Shown one piece after another: positions 52,249 to 60,928 of a DNA stretch of 64,000 nt. Under the pieces are notes generated by a model. That model was not told the origin of the DNA and made no database searches. It worked only from the letters and a program-made list of their open reading frames with translations. The translations under genes and the position numbers were made by a program. Position 1 is the stretch's first letter. Every line of letters starts with the position of its first letter. This stretch comes from Rhizobium tumorigenes (lineage in GTDB: Bacteria; Pseudomonadota; Alphaproteobacteria; Rhizobiales; Rhizobiaceae): the NCBI RefSeq assembly GCF_003240565.2, contig NZ_CP117255.1:3463501-3527500 (forward strand), read 5' to 3'.

Positions 52249-53414
52249 GACATCATCCTTGCAGCGCGCCACTCCTCGCGCACCTCTTCGTCGAGATCGT
52301 CCGGCCTTTCTGCCGCAAATCGCGCAAACTCGCCAGCCGTCATCAGTCGGCCCAGGGCCCAGGCCGCCATGCCGCGCACGATGGGCGCGCTGTCGTCGGC
52401 AAGCCGCCGGCATGGCTCGATCAATGTCCCGTCGTGCGAATTGCCGGCAGCGATCAGAACGTTACGCGTAAACCTGTCGCGGCCGATGCGCTTGATGGGC
52501 GAGCCGCTGAAAAAGCTGCGGAAGGTTGCGTCGTCAAGGCCAAGCAGGAAGGCGATCGACGGCTCCCGCAGATCTTCCCGTGCCACCAGCTTCATCTCGG
52601 AGGCGCTTGCTGCAAACTTGTTCCAGGGGCAGGCGGCGAGGCAGTCGTCGCAGCCATAGATGTGGTTGCCGATCAGCGGCCGCAGTTGTCTGTCGATCGG
52701 CCCTTTGTGCTCGATTGTCAGGTAGGAAATGCAGCGGCGGGCGTCGAGCTGATAGGGAGCCGGAAAGGCATCGGTGGGGCAGGCCGTAAGACAGGCGGTG
52801 CACGAACCGCAGTGGTCGCTCTCCGGCTCGTCGCTGCCAAGGTCTGCCGTGGTGAACATCGAGCCGAGAAACAGCCAGGAGCCATGCGTACGACTGACGA
52901 GGTTGGTGTGTTTTCCCTGCCAGCCCAGCCCGGCTGCTGCCGCCAGCGGCTTTTCCATAACCGGCGCGGTGTCGACGAAGACTTTGACGTCTTCCTTCGA
53001 GCGCGCTGCGAAACGGGTGGCAATCTCCTTCAGCCGCCCCTTGATGACGTCGTGATAATCGCGGTTGCGGGCATAGACCGAAATCGCAGCCTTGTCCGGC
53101 TTGCCAAGGATGCCGCGTGGATCTTCGTCCGGCCCGTAGTTCAGTCCGAATACGACGACCGAGCGCACGTCCGACCAGAGAGCAGCCGGACTTGCCCGAC
53201 GCTCCCGTGTCTCCGCCATCCAGTCCATCGTTCCGTGGAAACCTTCGTCGAGGTATATGCCGAGCCGCGGGCCGGCCTGCTGAATGGAGTCCGGACCGGT
53301 AATCCGACAGAGATCGAACCCCAGTCGTCGCGCTTCCTCCTGCAGGAATGTCTTCAGGCTTCGGCCCGCCGCCTTGTCGGGCCTTGTCGACGGATTTTCG
53401 GTCGCCTCCGGCAT
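52236..53414 (-). CDS. queG: Epoxyqueuosine reductase
   Basis: Catalyses the last step of queuosine synthesis in tRNA, reducing epoxyqueuosine with a cobalamin cofactor and two 4Fe-4S clusters. In the 392-residue protein the catalytic Asp148 is in FVDTAPVMEK. The clusters are held by Cys202, 205, 208, 212 (CGSCTACLTACP) with Cys262, and by Cys228, 255, 258 (GCDDCLAACPW). A C-terminal HEAT-like repeat (about 310-385) binds tRNA. It is co-transcribed with the GST gene upstream (11 bases) and the SDR gene downstream. Confidence 0.96.
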   Translation of the reverse strand: MPEATENPSTRPDKAAGRSLKTFLQEEARRLGFDLCRITGPDSIQQAGPRLGIYLDEGFHGTMDWMAETRERRASPAALWSDVRSVVVFGLNYGPDEDPRGILGKPDKAAISVYARNRDYHDVIKGRLKEIATRFAARSKEDVKVFVDTAPVMEKPLAAAAGLGWQGKHTNLVSRTHGSWLFLGSMFTTADLGSDEPESDHCGSCTACLTACPTDAFPAPYQLDARRCISYLTIEHKGPIDRQLRPLIGNHIYGCDDCLAACPWNKFAASASEMKLVAREDLREPSIAFLLGLDDATFRSFFSGSPIKRIGRDRFTRNVLIAAGNSHDGTLIEPCRRLADDSAPIVRGMAAWALGRLMTAGEFARFAAERPDDLDEEVREEWRAARMMSCTQ

Positions 53415-53425
53415 GGCGCGCCCCG

Positions 53426-54118
53426 TTAGAAGTCCAGGTCTGTATAATGGGAGACCGGCGAAAGGCCGCGGACGCGCTCGGTGAGCAGGGGCCGGAAGGA
53501 AGGCCGCGATTTCAGGCGCTGGTACCAGTCCTTGACGATCGGCACCTCGGCCCAGGCGATCTCACCCATGTAGTCGAGTACGGAGATCGAAGATGCGGCG
53601 GCGAGATCGGCGTAGCTCATCCGCTCGCCAGCCAGCCACTGGCGCGAACCTGCAAGCCAGGTCACGTATTTCAGGTGCTGGCGAATATTGGCGCGGGCTG
53701 TCCGCATCATTTTCGAATCGGGAGCGCCGCCGCCTTGGGCCGCCGTCATCTGCAACTTGTAGACCCGTTCGCGCGCGAGAGGCCGTGTTACGTCTTGCTC
53801 CATTTTTAGAAGAAACCATTCCGTCAGCCGGCGGATTTCGGCGCGCTGGAAGGGGTCTTCGGCAAGCAGGCGCCGGTCGCGTTTCAGCACACCATGCGTC
53901 TCGTCGAGATATTCCGAAATGACGGTAGCGCCGCACAATGCCCGCATGCTGTCGTCGACATAGACCGGCAGTGTCCCGGCCGGGTTGAGCGCCAGGAAAT
54001 CATGACGCTTTTCCCAGGTCTGTTCTTCGATCAGATCTGCATGGAACCCGTATTCCGACAGGATCAGGCGCACGAAGCGAGACGCGGATGACATGGAATG
54101 ATGATAGAGAGTCGGCAT
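53426..54118 (-). CDS. Glutathione S-transferase family protein
   Basis: A 230-residue GST. The N-terminal thioredoxin-like domain starts PTLYHHSMSSASRFVRLILSEYG and includes NPAGTLPVYVDD (cis-Pro) and the ATVISEYLDE glutathione-binding motif. The C-terminal helical domain shows RQWLAGERMSYADLAAASSISVLDY. The catalytic Ser/Tyr position (residues 8-12) is compatible with Ser. It resembles the FzlA-type GST-fold cell-division proteins of Rhizobiales and Caulobacter, which lack normal GST activity. The final VRGLSPVSHYTDLDF tail is characteristic of that group. It leads the operon with queG and SDR. Confidence 0.85.
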   Translation of the reverse strand: MPTLYHHSMSSASRFVRLILSEYGFHADLIEEQTWEKRHDFLALNPAGTLPVYVDDSMRALCGATVISEYLDETHGVLKRDRRLLAEDPFQRAEIRRLTEWFLLKMEQDVTRPLARERVYKLQMTAAQGGGAPDSKMMRTARANIRQHLKYVTWLAGSRQWLAGERMSYADLAAASSISVLDYMGEIAWAEVPIVKDWYQRLKSRPSFRPLLTERVRGLSPVSHYTDLDF

Positions 54119-54280
54119 GTAAACTCTGAACTGTGGGATTGATGAAGGGCTTGGGCGTGGCTTGTCGTGTGGCTGCCCTAGTCATGACTTGTTTGTTGCA
54201 GCTATAGAAGTTTGGTCCCGGCAACACAAGCCAATCGGACCACCCGCCCTTTGACATAGGACACAAGATGGCTGAAGAAA

Positions 54281-54346
54281 CTATCAAGGGCCGATAGGCG
54301 GCCCTATCGACAGCGCATCATATCGATAAAAACGGACCCCGTTTTT
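54281..54346 (+). promoter_or_regulatory. Overlapping alternative hairpins in the uppP leader
   Basis: AGGGCCG-ATAGG-CGGCCCT (54287-54305) and GATAGG-CGGC-CCTATC (54293-54308) share bases, so only one can form at a time. AAAAACGG-ACC-CCGTTTTT (54328-54346) follows, a terminator-like stem ending in T5, 47 bases before the uppP ATG. The arrangement looks like an attenuator or an upstream terminator; no sensing ligand is suggested. Confidence 0.4.
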
Positions 54347-54393
54347 GCCCCCGCCCACCCTCCAATCGAGCGAATCCCAACTGGAGACTATTC

Positions 54394-55191
54394 ATGGACT
54401 ACATCAATGCTGCGCTTCTTGGCATTATAGAGGGTATCACCGAGTTTCTGCCGATCTCGAGCACCGGCCACCTGATCATCGCCGAGCAATGGCTCGGCGC
54501 CCGGTCGGAACTTTTCAATATCGTCATCCAGGCTGGTGCCATTCTCGCCGTGACTTTCATCTACTGGCGCCGGTTGATGGATCTGGTGCTCGGCTGGCGG
54601 GATCCACGCAACCGCTCCTATGCCGCCAAGCTGATCGTCGCCTTCCTGATCACTGCGGTGCTAGGGCTGATCGTCAAGAAGTTGGGCTTCGAATTGCCTG
54701 AAACAGTGACGCCAATCGCCTGGGCACTGATCGTCGGCGGCATCTGGATGATCTTTGCCGAGTGGGCTGCAGCCCGTCGGCCACAATACAAGAGCATCAC
54801 CTGGTACGTGGCGATCCTCGTCGGCATCGCCCAGATCGTCGCCGGCATCTTTCCCGGCACGTCGCGCTCGGGTGCAACGATCTTCGTTGCCATGCTGGCC
54901 GGTACCGGCAATCGTGCCGCCGCGACCGAATTTGCGTTCCTGGTCGGTATTCCGACGATGTATGCGGCCAGTGGCTATGAGTTGCTGAAGACATTCAAGG
55001 ACGGCGGAGCGGCAGGCGAGGATTGGGGCGCTCTGGCGATTGCCTTCATCGTCTCGACGGTCGTCGCCTTCGTCGCCGTCAAGTGGCTGCTCTCTTACAT
55101 CCAGAGCAACCGGTTCACGGTGTTTGCCGTGTATCGCATCATTCTCGGCGCGATCCTGCTCGGTCTGGTAGCAGGTGGCATCGTCCGCTGA
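54394..55191 (+). CDS. uppP: Undecaprenyl-diphosphatase (BacA/UppP)
   Basis: An integral membrane enzyme that removes a phosphate from undecaprenyl diphosphate to recycle the lipid carrier for cell-wall and polysaccharide synthesis; overproduction gives bacitracin resistance. The 265-residue protein has the active-site segments EGITEFLPISSTGHLI (Glu17, Ser23, His26) and PGTSRSGATI (Arg158, residues 154-160 PGTSRSG) and about eight helices. GGAG precedes the ATG. It is monocistronic, with the hairpin leader upstream and a terminator downstream. Confidence 0.96.
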   Translation: MDYINAALLGIIEGITEFLPISSTGHLIIAEQWLGARSELFNIVIQAGAILAVTFIYWRRLMDLVLGWRDPRNRSYAAKLIVAFLITAVLGLIVKKLGFELPETVTPIAWALIVGGIWMIFAEWAAARRPQYKSITWYVAILVGIAQIVAGIFPGTSRSGATIFVAMLAGTGNRAAATEFAFLVGIPTMYAASGYELLKTFKDGGAAGEDWGALAIAFIVSTVVAFVAVKWLLSYIQSNRFTVFAVYRIILGAILLGLVAGGIVR

Positions 55192-55276
55192 TCAATGGCT
55201 TCCAGCATTCGCGCCCGATGGCGCGGATGCGACAAGGCGATTGCTTTGATTTAGCTATTTCAAGGGTTGCATTCAG

Positions 55277-55306
55277 GAAGCCGGTGGTCATGCGCCGGCT
55301 TCTTTT
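55277..55306 (+). terminator. Terminator-like hairpin downstream of uppP
   Basis: Stem GAAGCCGG/CCGGCTTC (55277-55284 and 55295-55302) with a ten-base loop is followed by TTTTCGTT on the plus strand, 85 bases past the uppP stop. It lies 6 bases past the end of the small convergent gene and may serve both. Confidence 0.65.
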
Positions 55307-55311
55307 CGTTG

Positions 55312-55479
55312 TCAGTGGGCGATCGATGCGGAATCGATGGAGCCGGTGCTGCATGGATCGACGCCATAAGCCGGCGAGCACTCGCCCTTGAGTGCGGCAA
55401 CACTGTTCGGTGCCATGAATGAACCGGCAACGATAACCAGAGCCGCACAGACGAAGAGAAGTGCGATTGACTTGCCCAT
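55312..55479 (-). CDS. Small exported protein of 55 residues
   Basis: A gene too short for ordinary gene finding. It starts at ATG 55479 with AAAGG ten bases upstream. Residues 1-30 form a signal peptide (MGKSIALLFVCAALVIVAGS, then a likely cut after SVAA), leaving a mature part of about 26 residues with two Cys (ECSPAYGVDPCSTGS), which could make a disulfide. No family is recognised. The ribosome site, signal peptide and closeness to a hairpin end argue it is real. It occupies the 567-bp gap between uppP and the NDUFA9-like gene; the rest of that gap (55480-55695) shows nothing else. Confidence 0.62.
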   Translation of the reverse strand: MGKSIALLFVCAALVIVAGSFMAPNSVAALKGECSPAYGVDPCSTGSIDSASIAH

Positions 55480-55696
55480 CTAAAAATACCTTTCCGCAAT
55501 GAATAGCGCGCGTTGAGACCCTTGGGACGTCGTCCGTCGCGCGGTTTTGTTAATCAGTGGAATGGAAATTAGCAATAAAGGTTCCTGCTGAATTTCCCGT
55601 TAATTCGACTATTCCGGCGCTGCGTCTTTTGGGCAACGCTGCGCGGTGGACAACCGCTCGAAAAGCCCGAAAGAGGCCGTTTTCCGGCCACAAACT

Positions 55697-55728
55697 AAAA
55701 ACGCCGTCTGCGAAATCGCAAACGGCGT
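55697..55728 (-). terminator. Rho-independent terminator of the NDUFA9-like gene
   Basis: On the minus strand the nested stem ACGCCGT-TTGCGA...TCGCA-ACGGCGT (55701-55728, two helices separated by a one-base mismatch) runs into TTTTTAG, 31 bases past the NDUFA9-like stop. Confidence 0.85.
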
Positions 55729-55758
55729 CGAGTACATTTAAAATTTATTTTAAGGACC

Positions 55759-56739
55759 TCAGGCGGCTTTGCCGGTTCCGGAGAATTGCCCGTGAGGACG
55801 AAAGCGCACCAGATAGGAGGGAAGCACCGAGGTCAGCATGGTCGGGCGGATGCCCATCGCGGCCAATGTCCGGCCTTCAGCCTCTGCCTCCGGCGACACG
55901 ATATTGTCGACCTTCAGCAGCGTCACCTGGTCCGGGGTAATCGGTGGCGTGATCAACGGTATCATCGAGGCGACGCTGCCGATCATCGAGGCGACACCGA
56001 ACGGGATAGACACCAGCGGCCGCTTGCGGTTGACGACTTTGAGGATGGTCTCGAGACATTCGCGGAAGCTCAGCACTTCGGGGCCGCCCAGTTCGTAGAT
56101 CGTACCCGGTGTCAGCTTGCCATCGACCGCGCGGCCGACGGCCTCGGCAACATCCTCGACATAGACCGGCTGAAACTTCGTCTTGCCGCCGCCAATAAGG
56201 GGCAGAGCAGGCGCCAGGCGTGACATATCGGCAAACTTGTTGAAGAAGCCGTCCTCCGGTCCGAAAACAATAGACGGCCGAAGAATGATTGATTCCGGCA
56301 CGATCGACAGCACTGCTGCTTCCGCCTTGCCCTTGGTGCGGCCATAGGAAGAGGCTGAGCCACCGTTGGCTCCAATCGCCGAGATATGGGTGAGCTTGGC
56401 ACCGACTGCGCGGGTGGCCTCGCCAATCGCCCGGCCGCCAAACTCCTGCACGGCGTCGAACGTGTTGCGACCGCTCTCCGACAGGATGCCTACGCAGTTG
56501 ACGACGAACTGCGCGCCTTCGACGGCGCGGTCGACAGAGTCGCGATAGCGCAGGTTGGCCTGTACGGCAGAAATCTGTCCGACATTGCCGGCAGTCAGCA
56601 GGAAGCCTGCAAGATCCGGCCGCCTGACCGCGACGCGGATCCGATAACCGCGTTTCGCCAACACCCGCACGACATGCCGCCCGACGAAACCGGACCCTCC
56701 GAACACAGTGACAAGCGGCGGCAGGTTGGACAGTGTCAT
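55759..56739 (-). CDS. Complex I NDUFA9-subunit-like NAD-binding protein
   Basis: A 326-residue protein of the atypical SDR group containing mitochondrial complex I NDUFA9. The Rossmann loop TVFGGSGFVGRHVVR (GxxGxxG, residues about 11-25) is intact; the family segments HISAIGANGGSASSYGRTKGKAE, ILRPSIVFGPEDGFFNKF and PVYVEDVAEA follow. In mitochondria NDUFA9 binds NADPH and lipid as an accessory to complex I; bacterial members have been proposed as assembly or quinone-linked proteins. No nuo genes are adjacent. GAGGA precedes the ATG; it ends at a strong terminator. Confidence 0.9.
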   Translation of the reverse strand: MTLSNLPPLVTVFGGSGFVGRHVVRVLAKRGYRIRVAVRRPDLAGFLLTAGNVGQISAVQANLRYRDSVDRAVEGAQFVVNCVGILSESGRNTFDAVQEFGGRAIGEATRAVGAKLTHISAIGANGGSASSYGRTKGKAEAAVLSIVPESIILRPSIVFGPEDGFFNKFADMSRLAPALPLIGGGKTKFQPVYVEDVAEAVGRAVDGKLTPGTIYELGGPEVLSFRECLETILKVVNRKRPLVSIPFGVASMIGSVASMIPLITPPITPDQVTLLKVDNIVSPEAEAEGRTLAAMGIRPTMLTSVLPSYLVRFRPHGQFSGTGKAA

Positions 56740-56966
56740 GGCAAATTCCTCGAAAGGCTATGGTGCTGATCGCAAAGGTCTTAGCCGAATCGCCACGCGA
56801 GGTGAAGGGCCTGCCGTGCCATCAGCGCTGCTGTTTTCTACCCGATGTCGACGGCAGGACACTCGACAAGGCTTTGTCACGCACGGACGAAGCGCGAGAG
56901 GCTTCTGTACGCCGTGAGCGCCTGCCATTCAGCGCCGCATGCAGTTCCACCCTCGTTCCATCTTTG

Positions 56967-58826
56967 CTAGCCCATCCACCCTACCTTGCGGATACCAAAG
57001 GGTGGCAACTCCACAATGTCGGGACCTGCTTCGACGGTCTGGACGTACGGCGTAAGGTTTGCGATCCACAACAGCCTCTTGCCATGTGGGGTACTGACGG
57101 CAAGCCCCAGAACCTTGTCCGGTGCGCTTGAAATGCATTGGATCCAACGGCTGCCAAAGAGCGCCGCCAGACCCTGTACGACCCTGTGCAGCGGTCGCAA
57201 GCCGCCTTCGGGAACGGGTTCGCCCCGGCCGGCGATCAGCCCGACTGGACCTGTCAGCGCCGAAAGGGTCAGGCACTCGAGCCCGGCCTCCACCACACGC
57301 GCCGCATACCCAAGCGCAAAAGCCGCAGCGAAATCGGCATTGTGGCGCGGGTCGCTGTTGGCCATCGCCATCCGTGCGCCAGATGGATTATCCATCGTCC
57401 GGCTCCCATAGGGGTTCTGGCGCATGGGAATGGTCGAGGGGCCGATACGGTATGGTTTATCCTCATAGATCGCCCGAACCGACCGGGTGATGAAGGGCAG
57501 CGCTTCGAGCGTCTGCATGACGCTGAGATCGTCTGCGGCATGAACGATCGGATTGGTGCAATGCGTAATGAAGTCGAGTTGTTCGGCCGGTACCCGCTTG
57601 CGGTTGAGCTCTGTGAAATAGCTGAGCATGCCTCCGCCAAGACGGGCTCCCGGAAACGCGGCGCGGGCAGCGCTGTAAACTGTCTCCAGTGGCGGGCAAT
57701 CCGGCCACGGGCTTCCCGGAGGCGTCGACTGCCGGTCGATGGAGGGCGAGACGACGACGGCGTCCGGCGAAAAGCCGGCATCGCGCATCCATCCCGCAAT
57801 CTCTGACAACTCGTCTGACACGGCCGCACGGCATGGAACCGCGATCTCCATCGTGGTCCAGCCGTGGTGCAGGTTGGTCATGTCGGCAAAGTCTGCAAGC
57901 GCGCTTCTGCCGTGACCTACCAACGGATCGAAGTGGAACAGCAGGTCCTGTGCGCCGATGGCATTGAACTGCATGCCCGCCTCAAGTGTGGCAGCCGCTT
58001 CCTCGGGCGTTATGACGAGTCCGATGGCAGGCATTTTCCCGGACGCAGGGCCGCAAACCAGTCGGATGACGGCAGCAGGTGCTAAACCTGTTCCTTGAGC
58101 CGCTTTTTTGAGATCCGTGACCGTCAGCACGACGCGCTGATGCACCGGCTCGCCGGCCTCGATCCGGTACGGCCATGGCAGCGCAAGCGGCCGCACATAG
58201 GTCTTGTAGGAGGCGTCGGACCAGTTGCGCTGGTCTTCCATCTCGAACGTATCGCCTTCCATCCGGCATTCGGCGGTCACATATGGGATAACCTCATGGG
58301 TGATCGCGCGCATGGCCATGAATGGTTGCCAGGGCTCGATGAGGTCGGGAAAGGTCGATGTCTCCACGCTGCCGTCCACATGGGTGACAGTCACCGGCCT
58401 ACCGGCAAGGCCAACAATGGGATGGAGGATGCAGAAGCCGCAGCGGGAGGTCTCGAAGCCGCTCTTCGAGACAGCCTCGGCATCAAATCGGAGCTGTCCG
58501 CCGGCATCGGCTGAGATGGTCACGAGAATGCGGAGGTCGGTATCATCAGGACCGACGCATGTGGCTAAGTAGCTGACTGCAAAACCGTCCGTTTGCTGAT
58601 CGATGACGAGGTTCTCGATACTGGGATCGTAGGTCCCCCAGTCGCGGTCGCGCACCAGGAACGCGACGCCCCTAAGCACTTCGACGCCGTCATAGCTGAC
58701 AGTGCGCAGGTTGCCGCCGGCCAGATCCGCCGTCAGCCGCCCGGCCGTCAGGCGAACGGGCAGGGCCTCGCTCCGGTTGGTGCCGTAGAGGGTAAAGGCA
58801 TCTTCCTGCCCTCTGCCGCCGCTCAT
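56967..58826 (-). CDS. apnL: D-apionate lactonase
   Basis: Opens D-apionolactone, made by oxidation of the branched pentose D-apiose, to D-apionate. The 619-residue protein is of the length reported for ApnL and has a beta-rich N-terminal half (LPVRLTAGRLTADLAGGNLRTVSYDG) and a TIM-barrel-like C-terminal half (THCTNPIVHAADDLSVMQTLEALPFI, MRQNPYGSRTMDNPSG). It lacks a standard lactonase motif, so the assignment rests on overall resemblance to the family and on context: it is coupled by an ATGA overlap to apsD and lies at the end of a pentose ABC-transporter operon. No downstream apionate-degrading enzyme (oxidoisomerase, isomerase/kinase) is in the window. Confidence 0.75.
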   Translation of the reverse strand: MSGGRGQEDAFTLYGTNRSEALPVRLTAGRLTADLAGGNLRTVSYDGVEVLRGVAFLVRDRDWGTYDPSIENLVIDQQTDGFAVSYLATCVGPDDTDLRILVTISADAGGQLRFDAEAVSKSGFETSRCGFCILHPIVGLAGRPVTVTHVDGSVETSTFPDLIEPWQPFMAMRAITHEVIPYVTAECRMEGDTFEMEDQRNWSDASYKTYVRPLALPWPYRIEAGEPVHQRVVLTVTDLKKAAQGTGLAPAAVIRLVCGPASGKMPAIGLVITPEEAAATLEAGMQFNAIGAQDLLFHFDPLVGHGRSALADFADMTNLHHGWTTMEIAVPCRAAVSDELSEIAGWMRDAGFSPDAVVVSPSIDRQSTPPGSPWPDCPPLETVYSAARAAFPGARLGGGMLSYFTELNRKRVPAEQLDFITHCTNPIVHAADDLSVMQTLEALPFITRSVRAIYEDKPYRIGPSTIPMRQNPYGSRTMDNPSGARMAMANSDPRHNADFAAAFALGYAARVVEAGLECLTLSALTGPVGLIAGRGEPVPEGGLRPLHRVVQGLAALFGSRWIQCISSAPDKVLGLAVSTPHGKRLLWIANLTPYVQTVEAGPDIVELPPFGIRKVGWMG

Positions 58827-59857
58827 TTCAGCATCGCTCCGACATCGACGGTCTTGCCGCTGGCGGCGCTTTCATATGCAGCCTCGACGAGCGCGAAAGT
58901 CTTCAGATTATCGGCTCCCGATGTCGATGTCTCGCCGCCTGTTGCCAGTTGCGCGACCCAGTGCTGTTGGATGGCCCGCACGCTTTCCTGGATATTGTGC
59001 CAGGGCCGCGATGCCCAGGAAAGCTGGTTCGGAGAGACATCGCTGACCTCTGTGCCCTCTGTGCCTGTGACTTCCAGCCGGTAACCCTGCGAAAGCCGGA
59101 GAGAACCCGCGCTGCCGTCGATCTCGACCAGCGTTTCCGGGAATGACTCAACGGACTGCTTCGTCGCATAGCTGACGTCGACGATCGATGTGACGCCACC
59201 CTCGTGGTCGAGCATCATCGTGGCGACGTCCTCGCCCTTGATCCGAGGGTTCACGCGTTTGGTGCGCGCCGTCATCGCCTTGACGTCGCCGAGCAGGAAA
59301 CGCGCGATGTCCAGTGTGTGGATGCCGAGATCCTCGATGATGAAGCGCTCGCCGTCGGCCAGATAAGGCTGGCCGGAGAAGACGTCGTAACCCGAGCGGA
59401 ACGATAGTCGGCCCCAGAACGGCGCACCGATGACGCCTGAATCGAGCGCCCTGCGCACCGCCTGAATCGGCGTCTGCCAGCGAAAATTCTCATGCACCAT
59501 CAACGGCACGCCTGCCTTGGCACAGGCCGCGACCATCGCCTTGGCATCGTTGAGCGTCTTTGCAAACGGCTTCTGGCAGATCGCCGGCACTTTGTGGCTA
59601 GCAGCCAGCTCGACCAGCGCCCGGTGGCTGGACACGGTAGTGGCGATATCGACGAAATCGAAACCGCCATCGGCAAACATTTGAGCCGCGTCGCTGTAGC
59701 GCCGGGAGATACCGAACTGGTCGCCGACGACTTTCAGCCGCTCCGGATCGCGGTCGCAGATGGCAACGATGCCGGCACCGGTCACATCACCCCAGGCATG
59801 CATCTGGTTCACCGCAAAGAAACCGCAACCGATCAGGGCACCGCGCAATTCCGTCAT
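58823..59857 (-). CDS. apsD: D-apiose dehydrogenase (Gfo/Idh/MocA family)
   Basis: Oxidises D-apiose with NAD+ to D-apionolactone. The 344-residue protein has the Rossmann start LRGALIGCGFFAVNQMHAWGDV (about residues 4-25), the family's catalytic Lys in ICQKPFAKTL and the HENFRWQTPIQ segment, then FIIEDLGIHTLDIARF with the His of the active site. Its family position is that of ApsD, and apnL follows directly with a 4-base overlap, which strongly supports the assignment. The related Gfo/Idh gene at 24481-25467 is not in this operon and differs. Without assay the sugar specificity is inference from operon context. Confidence 0.8.
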   Translation of the reverse strand: MTELRGALIGCGFFAVNQMHAWGDVTGAGIVAICDRDPERLKVVGDQFGISRRYSDAAQMFADGGFDFVDIATTVSSHRALVELAASHKVPAICQKPFAKTLNDAKAMVAACAKAGVPLMVHENFRWQTPIQAVRRALDSGVIGAPFWGRLSFRSGYDVFSGQPYLADGERFIIEDLGIHTLDIARFLLGDVKAMTARTKRVNPRIKGEDVATMMLDHEGGVTSIVDVSYATKQSVESFPETLVEIDGSAGSLRLSQGYRLEVTGTEGTEVSDVSPNQLSWASRPWHNIQESVRAIQQHWVAQLATGGETSTSGADNLKTFALVEAAYESAASGKTVDVGAMLK

Positions 59858-59860
59858 CTC

Positions 59861-60928
59861 TCAGCCCGCCTTTGCCATCTGCATTAGGGTCACCCGCTGC
59901 TGCAATTTACGCTGTGCCTGGTCGACGACCACGGCGATGATGATGACCAGCCCCTTGATGACCATTTGCCAAAAGGACGAAACGCCCATCATCACAAGGC
60001 CGTCGGAGAGGATGCCGATGACGAAGGCCCCGACGATGGTGCCGCCGATCGTGCCGCGTCCGCCTGACATCGAGGTCCCGCCAAGGACCGCCGCCGCGAT
60101 GGCATTGAGCTCGAAACTCTCGCCGGTTGCCGGATGCGCCGCCATCAGCTCCGAAGAGATGACGATGCCGACGATCGCCGCGCAGAGGCCGGAGAACATA
60201 TAGACGAAGATCTTCACCAGATCGACCCTGACCCCGGACATCCGAGCAGCGCGCTCGTTGCCGCCGACTGCAAAGATGTGGCGGCCGATAGGTGTCGAGC
60301 GGGCGACGTAGGCGGCAGCCAGCGCCAGAAAGATCAGGATCCAGATGGAGACGGGCAGGCCGAGAATGCGGCCGGCACCGAAAAAGTCGAAGCCGGTTGT
60401 CGCGTATTCAGGCCGGCCCGAGAGGTTTGGAAACGTCTGTCCGTCCGACGATAGCAGCGCCAGGCCGCGGGCGACATAGAGCGTGCCGAGCGTGGCGATG
60501 AACGGCGCGACGTTCAGCTTGGTGATCAGCAATCCGTTGATCAGGCCGATTGCAATGCCGACGGCAAGCGTGATCAGCACGATCTCGAACAGGTTGAAAT
60601 AGACGGTGTAGCCCATCGGCAGGTCGACGCCGTTGAGGATCAGCGCGCCCGCCACCATCCCGCAGAGCCCGACGATCGAACCGACCGACAGGTCGATGCC
60701 GCCGGTGATGATGACGAACGTCATCCCCATCGCCAGGAAGGCGTTGAGGGCGACATGCTTCGACATCAGGATCATGTTGGCGGTGGAGGTGAAATTCGGG
60801 GCCGCGAAGGCAAAGAAGATCAACACGGCAAACAGCGCGATGAAGGTGCGCAGTTTCATGATTGTCAGAAGAGCCGAGCCGCTCGAGCGCTTGACAGCCG
60901 GTGTAGAGGAGGAGGTGTCCGCTGTCAT
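59861..60928 (-). CDS. Sugar ABC transporter permease (RbsC-like), probable D-apiose importer
   Basis: A 355-residue permease of the CUT2 group with about ten helices. The family features are present: NLFEIVLITLAVGIAIGLINGLLITKLNVAPFIATLGTLYVARGLALL, VGGNERAARMSGVRVDLVKIFVYMFSGLCAAIVGIV (EAA-like coupling segment) and ELNAIAAAVLGGTSMSGGRGTIGGTIVGAFVIG. It is coupled to the ATPase gene by ATGA. Placed between the ATPase and apsD, it most likely brings in D-apiose. Confidence 0.9.
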   Translation of the reverse strand: MTADTSSSTPAVKRSSGSALLTIMKLRTFIALFAVLIFFAFAAPNFTSTANMILMSKHVALNAFLAMGMTFVIITGGIDLSVGSIVGLCGMVAGALILNGVDLPMGYTVYFNLFEIVLITLAVGIAIGLINGLLITKLNVAPFIATLGTLYVARGLALLSSDGQTFPNLSGRPEYATTGFDFFGAGRILGLPVSIWILIFLALAAAYVARSTPIGRHIFAVGGNERAARMSGVRVDLVKIFVYMFSGLCAAIVGIVISSELMAAHPATGESFELNAIAAAVLGGTSMSGGRGTIGGTIVGAFVIGILSDGLVMMGVSSFWQMVIKGLVIIIAVVVDQAQRKLQQRVTLMQMAKAG

